Shown: positions 1 through 7,609, counted from the first letter of the stretch. The stretch is DNA of 37,977 nucleotides from Arcticibacter eurypsychrophilus (GCF_001730525.1 NZ_MDFN01000042.1:1-37977); one strand, 5' to 3'. Made by a program: numbers and translations. Notes: generated by a model from the letters alone, not told the origin.

Positions 1-79
1 AGATCATAGATGGCTCTGGGCGTATGCATACATTGATACGTATTAATTATAAAGCTTGATTTCTCAACTAACTAATTAT

Positions 80-454
80 ATGAAAAGAATAATTCATTGT
101 TTATTTGTTTTTCTTGTAATTGCTACGGTCTTTTCATGTAAAAAAGACAATTCCAATTGTGTTGAAGTTAAATATGTCTCGGGATATTGTCCAAAGACGG
201 GTGCAGCATTACTCGAGTTAGCAAAGCCAAATTCAAATGCAACTTCATTTACTGATGAACGAGGAAACGTTGTTTACGAAATAGCTTTGCTGAACGTTCC
301 TGATACATTTAAAGTAAAGGATAAAGTATTCTTTGTTACTTATCATTATGATGCCGACTTGGGCAAACCTGACGCAAATGCATGTAATGCATTTATGGGT
401 GATGTCAAAATATTTGTCGGTGATTCTGTAAGTGAAACTCAATGTAAAGATTGA
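80..454 (+). CDS. Small lipoprotein of unknown function
   Basis: A 124-residue protein with a clear lipoprotein signal: MKRII start, a hydrophobic stretch, then the lipobox VFSC with Cys near residue 19, followed by KKD. The ATG at 80 is chosen over an in-frame TTG at 56 because the signal peptide begins there. The mature part contains several cysteines (NCVEV, GYCP, NACNAF, ETQC), so it may be disulphide-stabilised in the periplasm or on the outer membrane. I do not recognise the family. It stands alone, with a 469-bp gap before the next gene. Confidence 0.75.
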   Translation: MKRIIHCLFVFLVIATVFSCKKDNSNCVEVKYVSGYCPKTGAALLELAKPNSNATSFTDERGNVVYEIALLNVPDTFKVKDKVFFVTYHYDADLGKPDANACNAFMGDVKIFVGDSVSETQCKD

Positions 455-923
455 GTTTCACACTTAAGCACATAGTGACAAACACTCGTACAAAGTGAAC
501 TTTATCAAATACTCATTTCGATTATTAAAAAACGGTCTTTTCCTGAGACATCTCACACTTTACAAGAAAACCAGGGAAATAGGGGTAAATTAAAGGAAAG
601 TACAAAAGTTACCACGACTTTGTTAGACGATTTTTTCTTGAAAGTTTCCTTGAATATTCAATTCTCAGCGATTATGTTTAACTGCATTAAGGCATTAAAG
701 TCGAATATTTTATAGTCTTTACCTTGTGGAAGGTCATATTCATCTGCCAAATTGATAAGGTGGGTGGATGTACTAACGATATCTTACATCCAAGTATTAC
801 TTACCTCACAATTGCATAAAAATCATCATTTTTTACTCACACCTACCTACCGTTGATAAGTAGTAACAAATATATTACAATATAGTATTAGCTTAGGAAT
901 AGTTTTAAAACTAAAAAAACAGT
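455..923. other. Intergenic region with a degraded mobile-element end and diverged repeats
   Basis: No convincing gene. From 582 it carries about 100 bp resembling the left end of the MITE-like element at 3903. The sequence on either side (about 491-581 and 731-766) resembles the intergenic DNA at 4636-4770, which lacks the element. This suggests an insertion into a repeated intergenic sequence. The region directly before 924 is A-rich. Confidence 0.5.
582..680 (+). mobile_element. Degraded relative of the 3903-4166 MITE-like element (left end)
   Basis: The sequence starts GGGGTAAATTAAAGGAAAG and then has CACGACTTTG at 613-622. The same two blocks occur in the same order and spacing at the left end of the intact element (3903-3920 and 3934-3943). 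Weaker similarity continues to about 680. I cannot find a matching right terminal repeat or a target duplication, so the right border is uncertain and the copy is probably decayed. Confidence 0.5.
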
Positions 924-2453
924 GTGAAAAAAATTATTTACTACATTTTGTTATTAACAGTTATAACCTCGTGTAAAGAACAGGAGAATGCTTCAAGCAT
1001 TGATGTACCGATTACTACAGAATCTAGTTACAACGGCAACTTGATCTTAGGGAAAAAACTTGAAAATCCATACTCAGTTGAAAACATGAGGAAGGCCTAC
1101 AACAATTTGAAATCAGGCAAGGTGTCACATCATGTGAGTTCAGAGGAGATAGAAATAAAACCAACCCACTATTACATTAGATTTAAACCTCGCAATCAAA
1201 GTGAGCTGGATAGCTTGAAACATGATTCTACCCTAGTACTTTATCATTATCCTTTGGATTATGAAATTACCGAAGGAAATACTTATTATCATGACCCTAG
1301 TGTGCCGGATAGTATTCCCACATTCCAGTATTGTTCTGTGCCGGTAGGAAAAACATTACCAGATGCAGTCGAGTATGAGATACTTTCAGACTTGTTTATT
1401 CCTGATGAAAATTCTTCTGAATATACAACATCAAGTGTAGGTGTAGCTTCAGAGGGATTTGTAGAAGCACTAGTTGATGAGGCTTTAAGGATAACAGGAA
1501 ATTTACCTACAAAAGGCAATAAAAATGCAAAGACTTTGGGGGGGAGTTGGAGGCCTGCCGGGACAATAAGGATTTGGGATAATACAACTAATTCATGGAG
1601 GGGAGTAGAAGGGGTTGAAGTAAAAGCTCGAAGATGGTTTACTACTCATGAGGGAACTACTAATGCAGCCGGTTATTACTCTTGCAATGGCACCTTTAGA
1701 AATGATGCTAACTATAGTTTAGACTGGGAGCGCTACAATTTTGCCTTAAGAGAGCGTTGGCTTGATGGCGCGAATATCAATGGACCCAAAAAAGAGGGCA
1801 ATTGGAATTTGGATTTTAGCAATGGAAAAAGCATGTTCCATGCTGAAGTATTTATGGCTGCTTATCACTATTATTACAAAGATATCAAGGGACTTAGAAA
1901 GCCGCCTGAAAATGGATTTTTTAAAACCCAGTTACGTATCAGATGTTATGATGAGGAAAATAGTGAATCGAATGGGAGCCACGCTCCTTACAGAAGATTT
2001 TTAGGCCTAGGTAGTGCTATAAAAATCTATAACCCGCAAAATGGAATTCAGTCAGTTTATGCTACTACTATCCATGAGATAGCACATGCATCCCATTGGA
2101 ATATGGATACAAAGGCTTATAATAATTGTGATGATATACTAGCCGAGTCTTGGGCTCGAGGAGTACAATGGGAATTAACAAGAATGGTTTGGGCTGAGTA
2201 TGTTCCTCCGTATGGCAGGCGTAAAGTCGGAAACTCTCCAAGCAGCCCCAGTTGGTACAATTATACCGGAGTTGTTGAGGATATGATAGATGGACGTGCG
2301 GGGTATGACCAGGTTGAGGGGTACACTATTAGACAAGTTGAGGATGCTCTTAAGGATCAGGAAAGCTGGGATGGTTTGAGAAATAGTATTTTAAATAAAT
2401 ATAACAATGGAACGGAAAGTAATCTCGTTGGCCTATTTGATTATTGGAATTAG
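924..2453 (+). CDS. Lipoprotein with HExxH zinc-protease-like motif
   Basis: A 509-residue lipoprotein. The signal peptide ends in the lipobox VITSC (Cys17), so the mature protein is probably anchored to the outer membrane. Around residues 205-255 a stretch with WRGVEGVEVKARR and TNAAGYYSC resembles a carboxypeptidase-regulatory-like beta-sandwich. The motif HEIAHASH (His384, Glu385, His388) followed by Glu408 in LAESWARG fits a gluzincin-type zinc site. Proteolysis is inferred from this motif only; I cannot place it in a named peptidase family. The start is a GTG at 924, which opens directly into the signal peptide. The last 47 bp overlap the next gene, suggesting translational coupling. Confidence 0.7.
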   Translation: MKKIIYYILLLTVITSCKEQENASSIDVPITTESSYNGNLILGKKLENPYSVENMRKAYNNLKSGKVSHHVSSEEIEIKPTHYYIRFKPRNQSELDSLKHDSTLVLYHYPLDYEITEGNTYYHDPSVPDSIPTFQYCSVPVGKTLPDAVEYEILSDLFIPDENSSEYTTSSVGVASEGFVEALVDEALRITGNLPTKGNKNAKTLGGSWRPAGTIRIWDNTTNSWRGVEGVEVKARRWFTTHEGTTNAAGYYSCNGTFRNDANYSLDWERYNFALRERWLDGANINGPKKEGNWNLDFSNGKSMFHAEVFMAAYHYYYKDIKGLRKPPENGFFKTQLRIRCYDEENSESNGSHAPYRRFLGLGSAIKIYNPQNGIQSVYATTIHEIAHASHWNMDTKAYNNCDDILAESWARGVQWELTRMVWAEYVPPYGRRKVGNSPSSPSWYNYTGVVEDMIDGRAGYDQVEGYTIRQVEDALKDQESWDGLRNSILNKYNNGTESNLVGLFDYWN

Positions 2454-2874
2454 CGTAGCTTATTTTCAAACCTCTTGTGGTAAAAAAACAGTAGAACCTT
2501 TTCAGCAAGCGACCTATGTTTATAAGAACAACTGGGAGAGCCCTGTGTATTTGGAATTGAGAAAGAACAGAGGTATTAACTCTACATTTTTAAAGAAGGG
2601 TGACTCTGTAAGCTTTGTTGTGAATGGAGATATTGCTTATCCCTTTCGAGGGAGTAACATTAGTTCTTCTGCCGATAGTGTAGTCTTGAGATTTCAAGGA
2701 GACAGGTGTACAAGTTATTTTTTAGATCTTAGCTCAGGAACATTTGGAGGAGAGGGTGTTTTCAATTTGAAGGAGTATGATAACTACTCCACTGAATTAG
2801 TTAGTCGAGGAAACTATACTTTGATCTATAGTATAGATTCTGTAGACTATAATAAATCAGTTGCTTGTAAATAA
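2407..2874 (+). CDS. Lipoprotein of unknown function coupled to the HExxH lipoprotein
   Basis: A 155-residue protein starting MERKVISL, with a hydrophobic segment and the lipobox FQTSC (Cys near 24), then GKK. It overlaps the upstream metalloprotease-like gene by 47 bp in a different frame, so the two are probably co-translated. The mature part is rich in beta-prone residues and lacks catalytic motifs I can name. A partner or substrate-binding role for the upstream protein is inference from gene order only. Confidence 0.7.
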   Translation: MERKVISLAYLIIGISVAYFQTSCGKKTVEPFQQATYVYKNNWESPVYLELRKNRGINSTFLKKGDSVSFVVNGDIAYPFRGSNISSSADSVVLRFQGDRCTSYFLDLSSGTFGGEGVFNLKEYDNYSTELVSRGNYTLIYSIDSVDYNKSVACK

Positions 2875-3256
2875 TCTAACTAGACTCTAAGCTTTGAAAA
2901 AAGCCTCCTTGGTCGCGTTGAATTATAGTGCCCCAAAAGTTAGACACTTATTGGGGCACTTTTATTAATAGAAAAACCAGGTTTTGTATTAAGTTAAAGT
3001 AAGATGGGGTTTCAATAGTATTTGGACTAAATGTATCGCTAAGCATTTACCCTAATTGCCTTAAGTTTCGAAGTCAAGAAGGTTTATGCATCAATCAAAA
3101 ACGATTTTCTGCACCACCAGGTGACCATACAGCCGTATGTATCTAAGGATTCAAAGACTTTCGGGTATCCCGGCATTATAATTACAGGAACCAATAGATT
3201 CAATAGATAATCAACAAGCACCAGATCAAGTGCTCAACTTTGTGTAGTTTTGAAAT
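2875..3256. other. Intergenic region with hairpin and possible coding relic
   Basis: It holds the hairpin described at 2927-2966. A short open stretch on the plus strand (about 3045-3210) reads through phrases such as YASIKNDFLHHQ and SKTFGYPGIIITGTN before a TAA. It has no start codon and no family I recognise. It may be the tail of a lost gene or chance. Confidence 0.35.
2927..2966. terminator. Hairpin downstream of the lipoprotein pair
   Basis: AGTGCCCCAA (2927-2936) pairs perfectly with TTGGGGCACT (2951-2960) around a 14-nt loop, followed by TTTATTA. This fits a rho-independent terminator for the lipoprotein pair, which ends at 2874. From memory, the left arm plus loop also resembles the terminal repeats of IS3-type elements in Bacteroidota, so it could instead be an IS end remnant. 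Confidence 0.55.
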
Positions 3257-3808
3257 TTATTCAATTGATGTATTTATCATTACAGCGGGTCGCCGATCAT
3301 GCACTGTTTGTTCCCCATATAATTCTCCAGTTAATGTAATGGTCTTATTCAAATAATTCTTAGGCATTTTTACTATATCGTCGTCAAACCCAATTTGAAC
3401 CTCTGTGATGTTTTCCTGTGTTTTGTAGTTGTCACTTTTAGATGTTACTTTAATAGGTTTTTCAAGAATTAAAATGAAAGTACTCAACCATGTACCTCCT
3501 ATGATAGAATATTTTAGTTCTTCTAATTTACCTGTTAATACTACCTTATCCTCAAAAAAGTATTCCTTTATGACCAGATTCTTTTGATATTGCTTTGTTG
3601 AAATCTTGTTTTCTAATAATTCCTTTTTTGTTTTTTTGGCCTGATTGATTCCTCTTGTTAACCGAGAATTTTCTTTTGCCAATAAGATATTTTCTCTTTC
3701 AAGTAAAACCTTTTCTTTTTCATGTAGTCTTTTATCCAGGTCGGTAGTTTTAGAAGTGCAAGAAACCAGGAGCATTCCTAAACAAAGCATACAGCAAATA
3801 ATTTTCAT
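3257..3808 (-). CDS. Lipoprotein with coiled coil and DUF4431-like domain
   Basis: A 183-residue protein with the lipobox LLVSC (Cys17). Residues about 25-70 are charged and heptad-like (KRLHEKEKVLLERENILL), which predicts a coiled coil. The C-terminal part, from VVLTGKLEELKYS through FILILEKPIKV to KTITLTGELYGEQTVHDRRP, has the layout of DUF4431: two GxL strands framing a 'LxLxKPI' strand. DUF4431 has no established biochemical role that I know. The gene stands alone on the minus strand. Confidence 0.7.
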   Translation of the reverse strand: MKIICCMLCLGMLLVSCTSKTTDLDKRLHEKEKVLLERENILLAKENSRLTRGINQAKKTKKELLENKISTKQYQKNLVIKEYFFEDKVVLTGKLEELKYSIIGGTWLSTFILILEKPIKVTSKSDNYKTQENITEVQIGFDDDIVKMPKNYLNKTITLTGELYGEQTVHDRRPAVMINTSIE

Positions 3809-3902
3809 GTTAAGTTCTTTTTTAAATTATGCATAACGCCGTAATATCGGTCTTTTTAAAGTGTCCCCGTGAATAATACGTATATATATGTATACTAAAT
3901 AT

Positions 3903-4166
3903 GGGGTAAATTAAAGAAAGGGAACAAATCCGTCACGACTTTGCTGTAGAAATTTATTCCGGCTTTAGCCAAGTATATTGAATTCTGATAAATTAGCATT
4001 ACGAACTAGAGAGAAGCATTCTGGAGTTCCTTTGCTTCTATGAGGTTACAATAGTATTCGACGATATATTACGCTAGCCCTGAAAATCCAGTATTTAAAA
4101 GAAATACTAAGAAAAAATCCTAAAGAGAAACCCTGGTGCTTTTTGTACTTTCTTTTAATTTACCCC
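3903..4166. mobile_element. MITE-like element, 264 bp, with 5-bp target duplication
   Basis: Both ends read inward as GGGGTAAATTAAA (13 identical bases). Allowing gaps, the match runs on through GAAAG and ACAAA for about 25 bp. Immediately outside are identical 5-bp flanks, AATAT at 3898-3902 and AATAT at 4167-4171, the signature of transposition. The interior has no open reading frame long enough for a transposase, so it would need one in trans. An internal hairpin (AGTATTT/AAATACT) lies near 4089-4107. I cannot assign the parent IS family. A degraded relative starts at 582. Confidence 0.8.
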
Positions 4167-4520
4167 AATATTGGGTATACGACAAGAATTACAACACCTA
4201 TAATTCTTCATGGCCGTTACTATGTTCCTATGAGCAAAAACGCATTCTATATATCTGCTGAAGGAGGATACTTTCCAAAGTTAGGAGGGAAATTTTATGC
4301 TGGAGTTAATGCAGCTGGTTCCTTAGGCTACGAAATTCGGACAGAAAGTGGTCGAAAATTATATCGCATTTCAATTGGTTATAATTACCAGGAAGTACAA
4401 GACGTAATTCAAATGACTTTTACTACAGATCAAGAAACCGGAATACACCGTTTTAGTAGCGCCGAATACAAGGATTTGTCGATCAAAAGCTTTCCACTAC
4501 AGTTTAGTATGTCATTTTAG
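4167..4520 (+). pseudogene. C-terminal remnant of an outer-membrane beta-barrel protein
   Basis: The open frame has alternating polar/aromatic strands (NAFYISAEGGYF, KLYRISIGYNYQEV) and ends in a terminal Phe (LQFSMSF), the pattern of the last strands of an outer-membrane barrel. It has no signal peptide. The MITE ends exactly at its left edge. Joining across the element with one copy of the duplication removed gives only a few more codons before a TAA at 3874, so the 5' part was already missing or has diverged. The first internal ATG is at 4230. Any product would be a fragment. Confidence 0.5.
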
Positions 4521-5099
4521 TAAAATCACAGTTAAACATCGTCTTGTTTATTCAATTAATGACTAAATAATCACAGTGGATATACTTTCCGCAAGAGGTC
4601 ATCATGATATAATAGCAGTTTGTTAATTACAGATCAAAGTTTCATCTCAAATACTCATCTCATTTTCTACCAAAAAACGGTGGAATAGTGATAGTACCAC
4701 CAGTCATCTACCAAATAACCAAGGAATAATGATAGAGACTGGTCATATTCATGCCAAATCATTATATACCATTCATCAACTTTCCAATCTACCTACTGAT
4801 TACAATAAAAGGAATTTAAACTCTGCTCTTATTTGAATAATCAAAAGCTGTTCTTGGATTAGGCAGTGTATTTTTGCATCTCTACTCAACGCTGCCGTTA
4901 TGGGCATTTACATCATTGCCCCTCTTTAATGGCAAGAAACAAAATTTATGAAATTAAGCTACTAATTGTATATCCATAGATCAATATTTTCTTATGTTTA
5001 AATTATATGCAGGATGCGATTTTGTTAAAGAATAAGATCAAAGAAACTTTTTGTACTTACCTTTCGCTTTTAAATCAAGCAACCACTTTTATTATTTAG
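4521..5099. other. Intergenic region, non-coding
   Basis: No gene seen. Positions 4636-4770 resemble the intergenic stretch 491-766: shared blocks include CAAATACTCAT, AAAAAACGG and GGTCATATTCAT. TATTTTTG at 4869-4876 fits the -7 consensus TAnnTTTG. It sits inside a weak hairpin (GGCAG 4862-4866 with CTGCC 4890-4894), so a promoter with a long leader for the nuclease gene at 5100 is possible but unproven. Confidence 0.4.
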
Positions 5100-6152
5100 A
5101 TGGCTAAGAAAGACTCGGTTATTAAGACACAGGAGCTGGATAAGCTTTACGGCGAAGTAAGGCATATTATTGAAGAAGGGCGTAATACTGTTTATCGTGC
5201 TGCAAACGCTGCAATGGTTCATTCTTACTGGAAAATTGGTAAATTAATAGTTAAAGAAGAACAAAAAGGGAAAGACAGAGCTGACTACGGTACAGCCTTA
5301 ATCAAGAGCTTAGCTTTTAGACTAAGCTTTGATTATGGAAAAGGTTTCACTGAAACCAACCTCAAATACATGCGGCAGTTTTACAATCATTTCGGAAATA
5401 GTCACGCACTGCGTGACGAATTAAGCTGGACGCATTACCGGCTGTTACTAAAGGTTGAAAAAGGAACTGTACAGACATTTTATGTGAACGAGGCTGTTTC
5501 CGGAAACTGGAGTACCAGAACCATGGAAAGACAAATCAACAGCCATTATTACGAAAGGATGCTCCTGAGTAGCAAAGAAGGCCAGCCTTTGGTAAAGCAG
5601 GAAGCAGAGCATAATAAGGAGTTATTTCAGGCAAAGGATATTATAAAAGACCCGTATGTGCTGGAGTTTTTAGACTTAAAAGCGAATACTGCCTTTTATG
5701 AACGGGAACTGGAACAAGCCATAATCGATAAACTACAGGAGTTCCTGTTAGAACTGGGTAAAGGCTTCTGCTTTGTAGAAAGGCAACACCGGATCAGTGC
5801 GGAAGATGAACATTTTTATGTTGATCTGGTATTTTATAATTATATTTTAAAATGCTTTTTACTAATTGATTTGAAAACAGGGAAACTCACACATCAGGAT
5901 ATTGGTCAAATGGATATGTATGTAAGATATTTTGAGGACCAGGTACGCCAAGATAATGATAACCCTACCATTGGCCTAATACTTTGTGCTGAAAAGAACC
6001 GGGCTTTAGCAAAGTATAGTTTGCTCAGTGAAAGCAAGCAAATATTCGCCTCGCAATATAAAACCTACCTCCCAACAGAAGAAGAACTACAAGCAGAGCT
6101 CGGCCGGGAAATAGAAATTTTGAAGCAGGAAAAACGGCTGAAAAAGAAATGA
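5100..6152 (+). CDS. YhcG/DUF1016-family PD-(D/E)XK nuclease
   Basis: A 350-residue protein of full family length. The N-terminal DUF1016 part (about residues 10-165) contains YWKIGKLIVKEEQ, YGKGFTETNLKYMRQFY and LSWTHYRLLLKVE, typical of YhcG proteins. The C-terminal nuclease domain shows Glu227 (FVERQHRI), Asp242 (FYVDLVFYN) and the core Asp257-Leu-Lys259 (LLIDLKTGKL), so the catalytic residues are intact. Members are found beside restriction systems and mobile DNA, and a role in DNA processing is known only in general terms. It stands alone here, between non-coding stretches over 400 bp long, which fits a horizontally acquired gene. Confidence 0.9.
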   Translation: MAKKDSVIKTQELDKLYGEVRHIIEEGRNTVYRAANAAMVHSYWKIGKLIVKEEQKGKDRADYGTALIKSLAFRLSFDYGKGFTETNLKYMRQFYNHFGNSHALRDELSWTHYRLLLKVEKGTVQTFYVNEAVSGNWSTRTMERQINSHYYERMLLSSKEGQPLVKQEAEHNKELFQAKDIIKDPYVLEFLDLKANTAFYERELEQAIIDKLQEFLLELGKGFCFVERQHRISAEDEHFYVDLVFYNYILKCFLLIDLKTGKLTHQDIGQMDMYVRYFEDQVRQDNDNPTIGLILCAEKNRALAKYSLLSESKQIFASQYKTYLPTEEELQAELGREIEILKQEKRLKKK

Positions 6153-6586
6153 TACTGAAATAAAAATCATGGGAATAATGATAGCTGAATTTAATTCCAG
6201 CAAATATTTTAACTTGCCATTATAAATTGCTCTTAAAATTTGTGTATGCCTGATCACCTAGAAACACTCGATTTGAACCTTGTCTTATCAAAAATTACAA
6301 TTACCTTGGCTGTGAGCACGTGGCAAAGTACAGCAGTATGGTATTTTCACCTTATGAACTTTATGTTACCCTATAATAGCCACAGTTTGCTGAAAAATGC
6401 GCTTTGATTCCTACTTCCGTGCACATTCGAATTATGCATTACACATGCAGGAATCAATCTCATTTCCTTTATCTTATTCCAGGTATTACACTATTTAGTT
6501 TGTTGGTGATTAATTTGTCATCATATCAGGGCACGCTTATTACCAATATAATTCATTAAATTTGAATTACTTGTAGATCAAAGATC
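6153..6586. other. Intergenic region containing the first copy of a 34-bp direct repeat
   Basis: No gene seen. From 6445 it carries a copy of the start of the gene at 6939. It reads MQESISFPLS and then diverges into YSRYYTI and a stop at about 6498. The remaining sequence is AT-rich, with GGAATAATGATAG near 6171 also found at 4725. Confidence 0.5.
6441..6474 (+). repeat. 34-bp direct repeat, copy 1
   Basis: The bases from ACACATGCAGGAATC through TTTCCTTTATCT are identical to 6935-6968. The repeat covers the start codon and first ten codons of the gene at 6939. The sequences on either side of the two copies are unrelated. Confidence 0.9.
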
Positions 6587-6817
6587 ATGACAACTTTAAT
6601 AGTTAATATAGACAATCAAACTTCAGTAAAAGCGGTAAAAGCTTTCCTAGAAAGCATGGGGTTAAGCTATTCTGTTGACACAAATGTATCAACACATGCA
6701 TGGTGGGAAGATGAATCATTGGTACAAGAACTTGAAAGACGTTCTGAGGATTTAAAAAGTGGAAAAGATAAAGGTGTCTCTTTTGAGGAAATCAAGCAAA
6801 ATTTGAATCGCAGTTAG
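6587..6817 (+). CDS. Orphan antitoxin-like protein (DUF2683-type)
   Basis: A 76-residue protein. The N-terminal half (MTTLIVNIDNQTSVKAVKAF) resembles short Bacteroidota DUF2683 proteins that act as or resemble antitoxins. The C-terminal part (LERRSEDLKSGKDKGVSFEE) matches the RelB/antitoxin-like pattern 'R..dlksGk.kg.s.eE'. A RelE/ParE toxin would normally follow within a few bases; instead a hairpin (AGCTAAT 6834-6840 with ATTAGCT 6844-6850) and non-coding DNA follow. The gene lies between the two copies of a 34-bp repeat. Antitoxin function is inferred from the family pattern only. Confidence 0.6.
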   Translation: MTTLIVNIDNQTSVKAVKAFLESMGLSYSVDTNVSTHAWWEDESLVQELERRSEDLKSGKDKGVSFEEIKQNLNRS

Positions 6818-6833
6818 GCGCTGATAAGTTGGC

Positions 6834-6850
6834 AGCTAATAGAATTAGCT
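6834..6850. terminator. Small hairpin after the antitoxin-like gene
   Basis: AGCTAAT pairs with ATTAGCT around a 3-nt loop, 16 bp after the stop codon. It is AT-rich and lacks a long T-run, so termination is only possible. Confidence 0.3.
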
Positions 6851-6934
6851 CATCTACATTCTACATGTTTTCAATGCATATCAGAATCCAATAAAGAAAC
6901 TGACTTTGTAAAATTACCAACTCCCAAAAAAATA

Positions 6935-6968
6935 ACACATGCAGGAATCAATCTCATTTCCTTTATCT
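6935..6968 (+). repeat. 34-bp direct repeat, copy 2
   Basis: Identical to 6441-6474. This copy is the functional start region of the gene at 6939; the ATG lies 4 bases into the repeat. Confidence 0.9.
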
Positions 6969-7313
6969 CCCGATACCAGTGGAGCTATGGATAACGGAAT
7001 AAATCTTAAAGAAAGCTTCTATAACGAAATCCTTTTACATAAAGAAGTTGTGGCCGACTTAGTACGCGGATACTATTTTACTGCCCGTAAAAGTGTATCG
7101 GCCCTCGAAATTGACGCCGATTCCGTAATGGTAGATCAGGAAGGAAGGGGCTCTTTTATGGCACACTTTATCCTGGGTATGTTTAATGCCTGTGCTGATC
7201 TGGATTATAACGACAAGTCCGGCATGCTCATTGAATTTGCGGCCGACCCGGATAATGCTACCATGACACTAAAAGGTGAGTATTTCCCTGAACGAGAACC
7301 GGATGGTTTGTAA
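6939..7313 (+). CDS. Conserved-looking hypothetical cytoplasmic protein
   Basis: A 124-residue acidic protein with no signal peptide or membrane segment. It has a mixed alpha/beta character (LVRGYYFTARKSVSALEIDADSV, FMAHFILGMFNACADLDYN). I do not recognise the family. Its first ten codons are duplicated at 6445. Codon use looks ordinary compared with the housekeeping genes that follow, and unlike the AT-rich accessory DNA before it. It is followed by complex inverted repeats. Confidence 0.65.
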   Translation: MQESISFPLSPDTSGAMDNGINLKESFYNEILLHKEVVADLVRGYYFTARKSVSALEIDADSVMVDQEGRGSFMAHFILGMFNACADLDYNDKSGMLIEFAADPDNATMTLKGEYFPEREPDGL

Positions 7314-7362
7314 AAGAGTAAGCGCTATAACAGTAAGGATGCTTCACCCTTGTTTGTTCGTT

Positions 7363-7430
7363 CGTTGTAGCTTGCAGCTTCGACAAAACCTTTGTTTTAG
7401 CGAAGCACCAAGCTACAACGAAGCTGCAAG
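7363..7430. repeat. Interlocking inverted repeats
   Basis: CGTTGTAGCTT (7363-7373) is the reverse complement of 7410-7420. CTTGCAGCTTCG (7371-7382) is the reverse complement of 7419-7430. A third pair, GCTTCG (7377-7382) with CGAAGC (7401-7406), lies inside. The arms overlap, so the RNA could switch between alternative hairpins. No gene is seen here. It could be a REP-like element or a processed 3' end of the gene at 6939. Confidence 0.6.
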
Positions 7431-7549
7431 GTAGGGCTAAGCAACGAAAGCCATCCCATCTTGGTATACAGCTGACTCCTAGCCGAGATTAACAAAGTAG
7501 AACTCTTTTATTTACTAATCAGCAAAATATTCATTAATACTAATTCAAT

Positions 7550-7590
7550 AAAAAAGCGGCTGCCCCTTTTCAGGACAGCCGCTTTTTTGT
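7550..7590. terminator. Rho-independent terminator for the S46 peptidase gene (bidirectional)
   Basis: GCGGCTG (7556-7562) pairs with CAGCCGC (7576-7582), extended by A5/T6 flanks on both sides. It works in both directions. On the minus strand it lies about 20 bp after the stop of the S46 peptidase gene. Confidence 0.85.
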
Positions 7591-7609
7591 TTAATAAACC
7601 TTATTACTT

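Noticed and set aside
3841-4166. Continuation of the beta-barrel gene through the MITE
   Set aside because: Removing the element and one AATAT leaves only about eight codons before a TAA at 3874. The 5' part is not recoverable by simple excision.
5040-5065. CTTTTTGTACTT, shared with the right end of the MITE
   Set aside because: Only 12 bases match and the GGGG-type terminus is absent, so it is most likely chance in AT-rich DNA.
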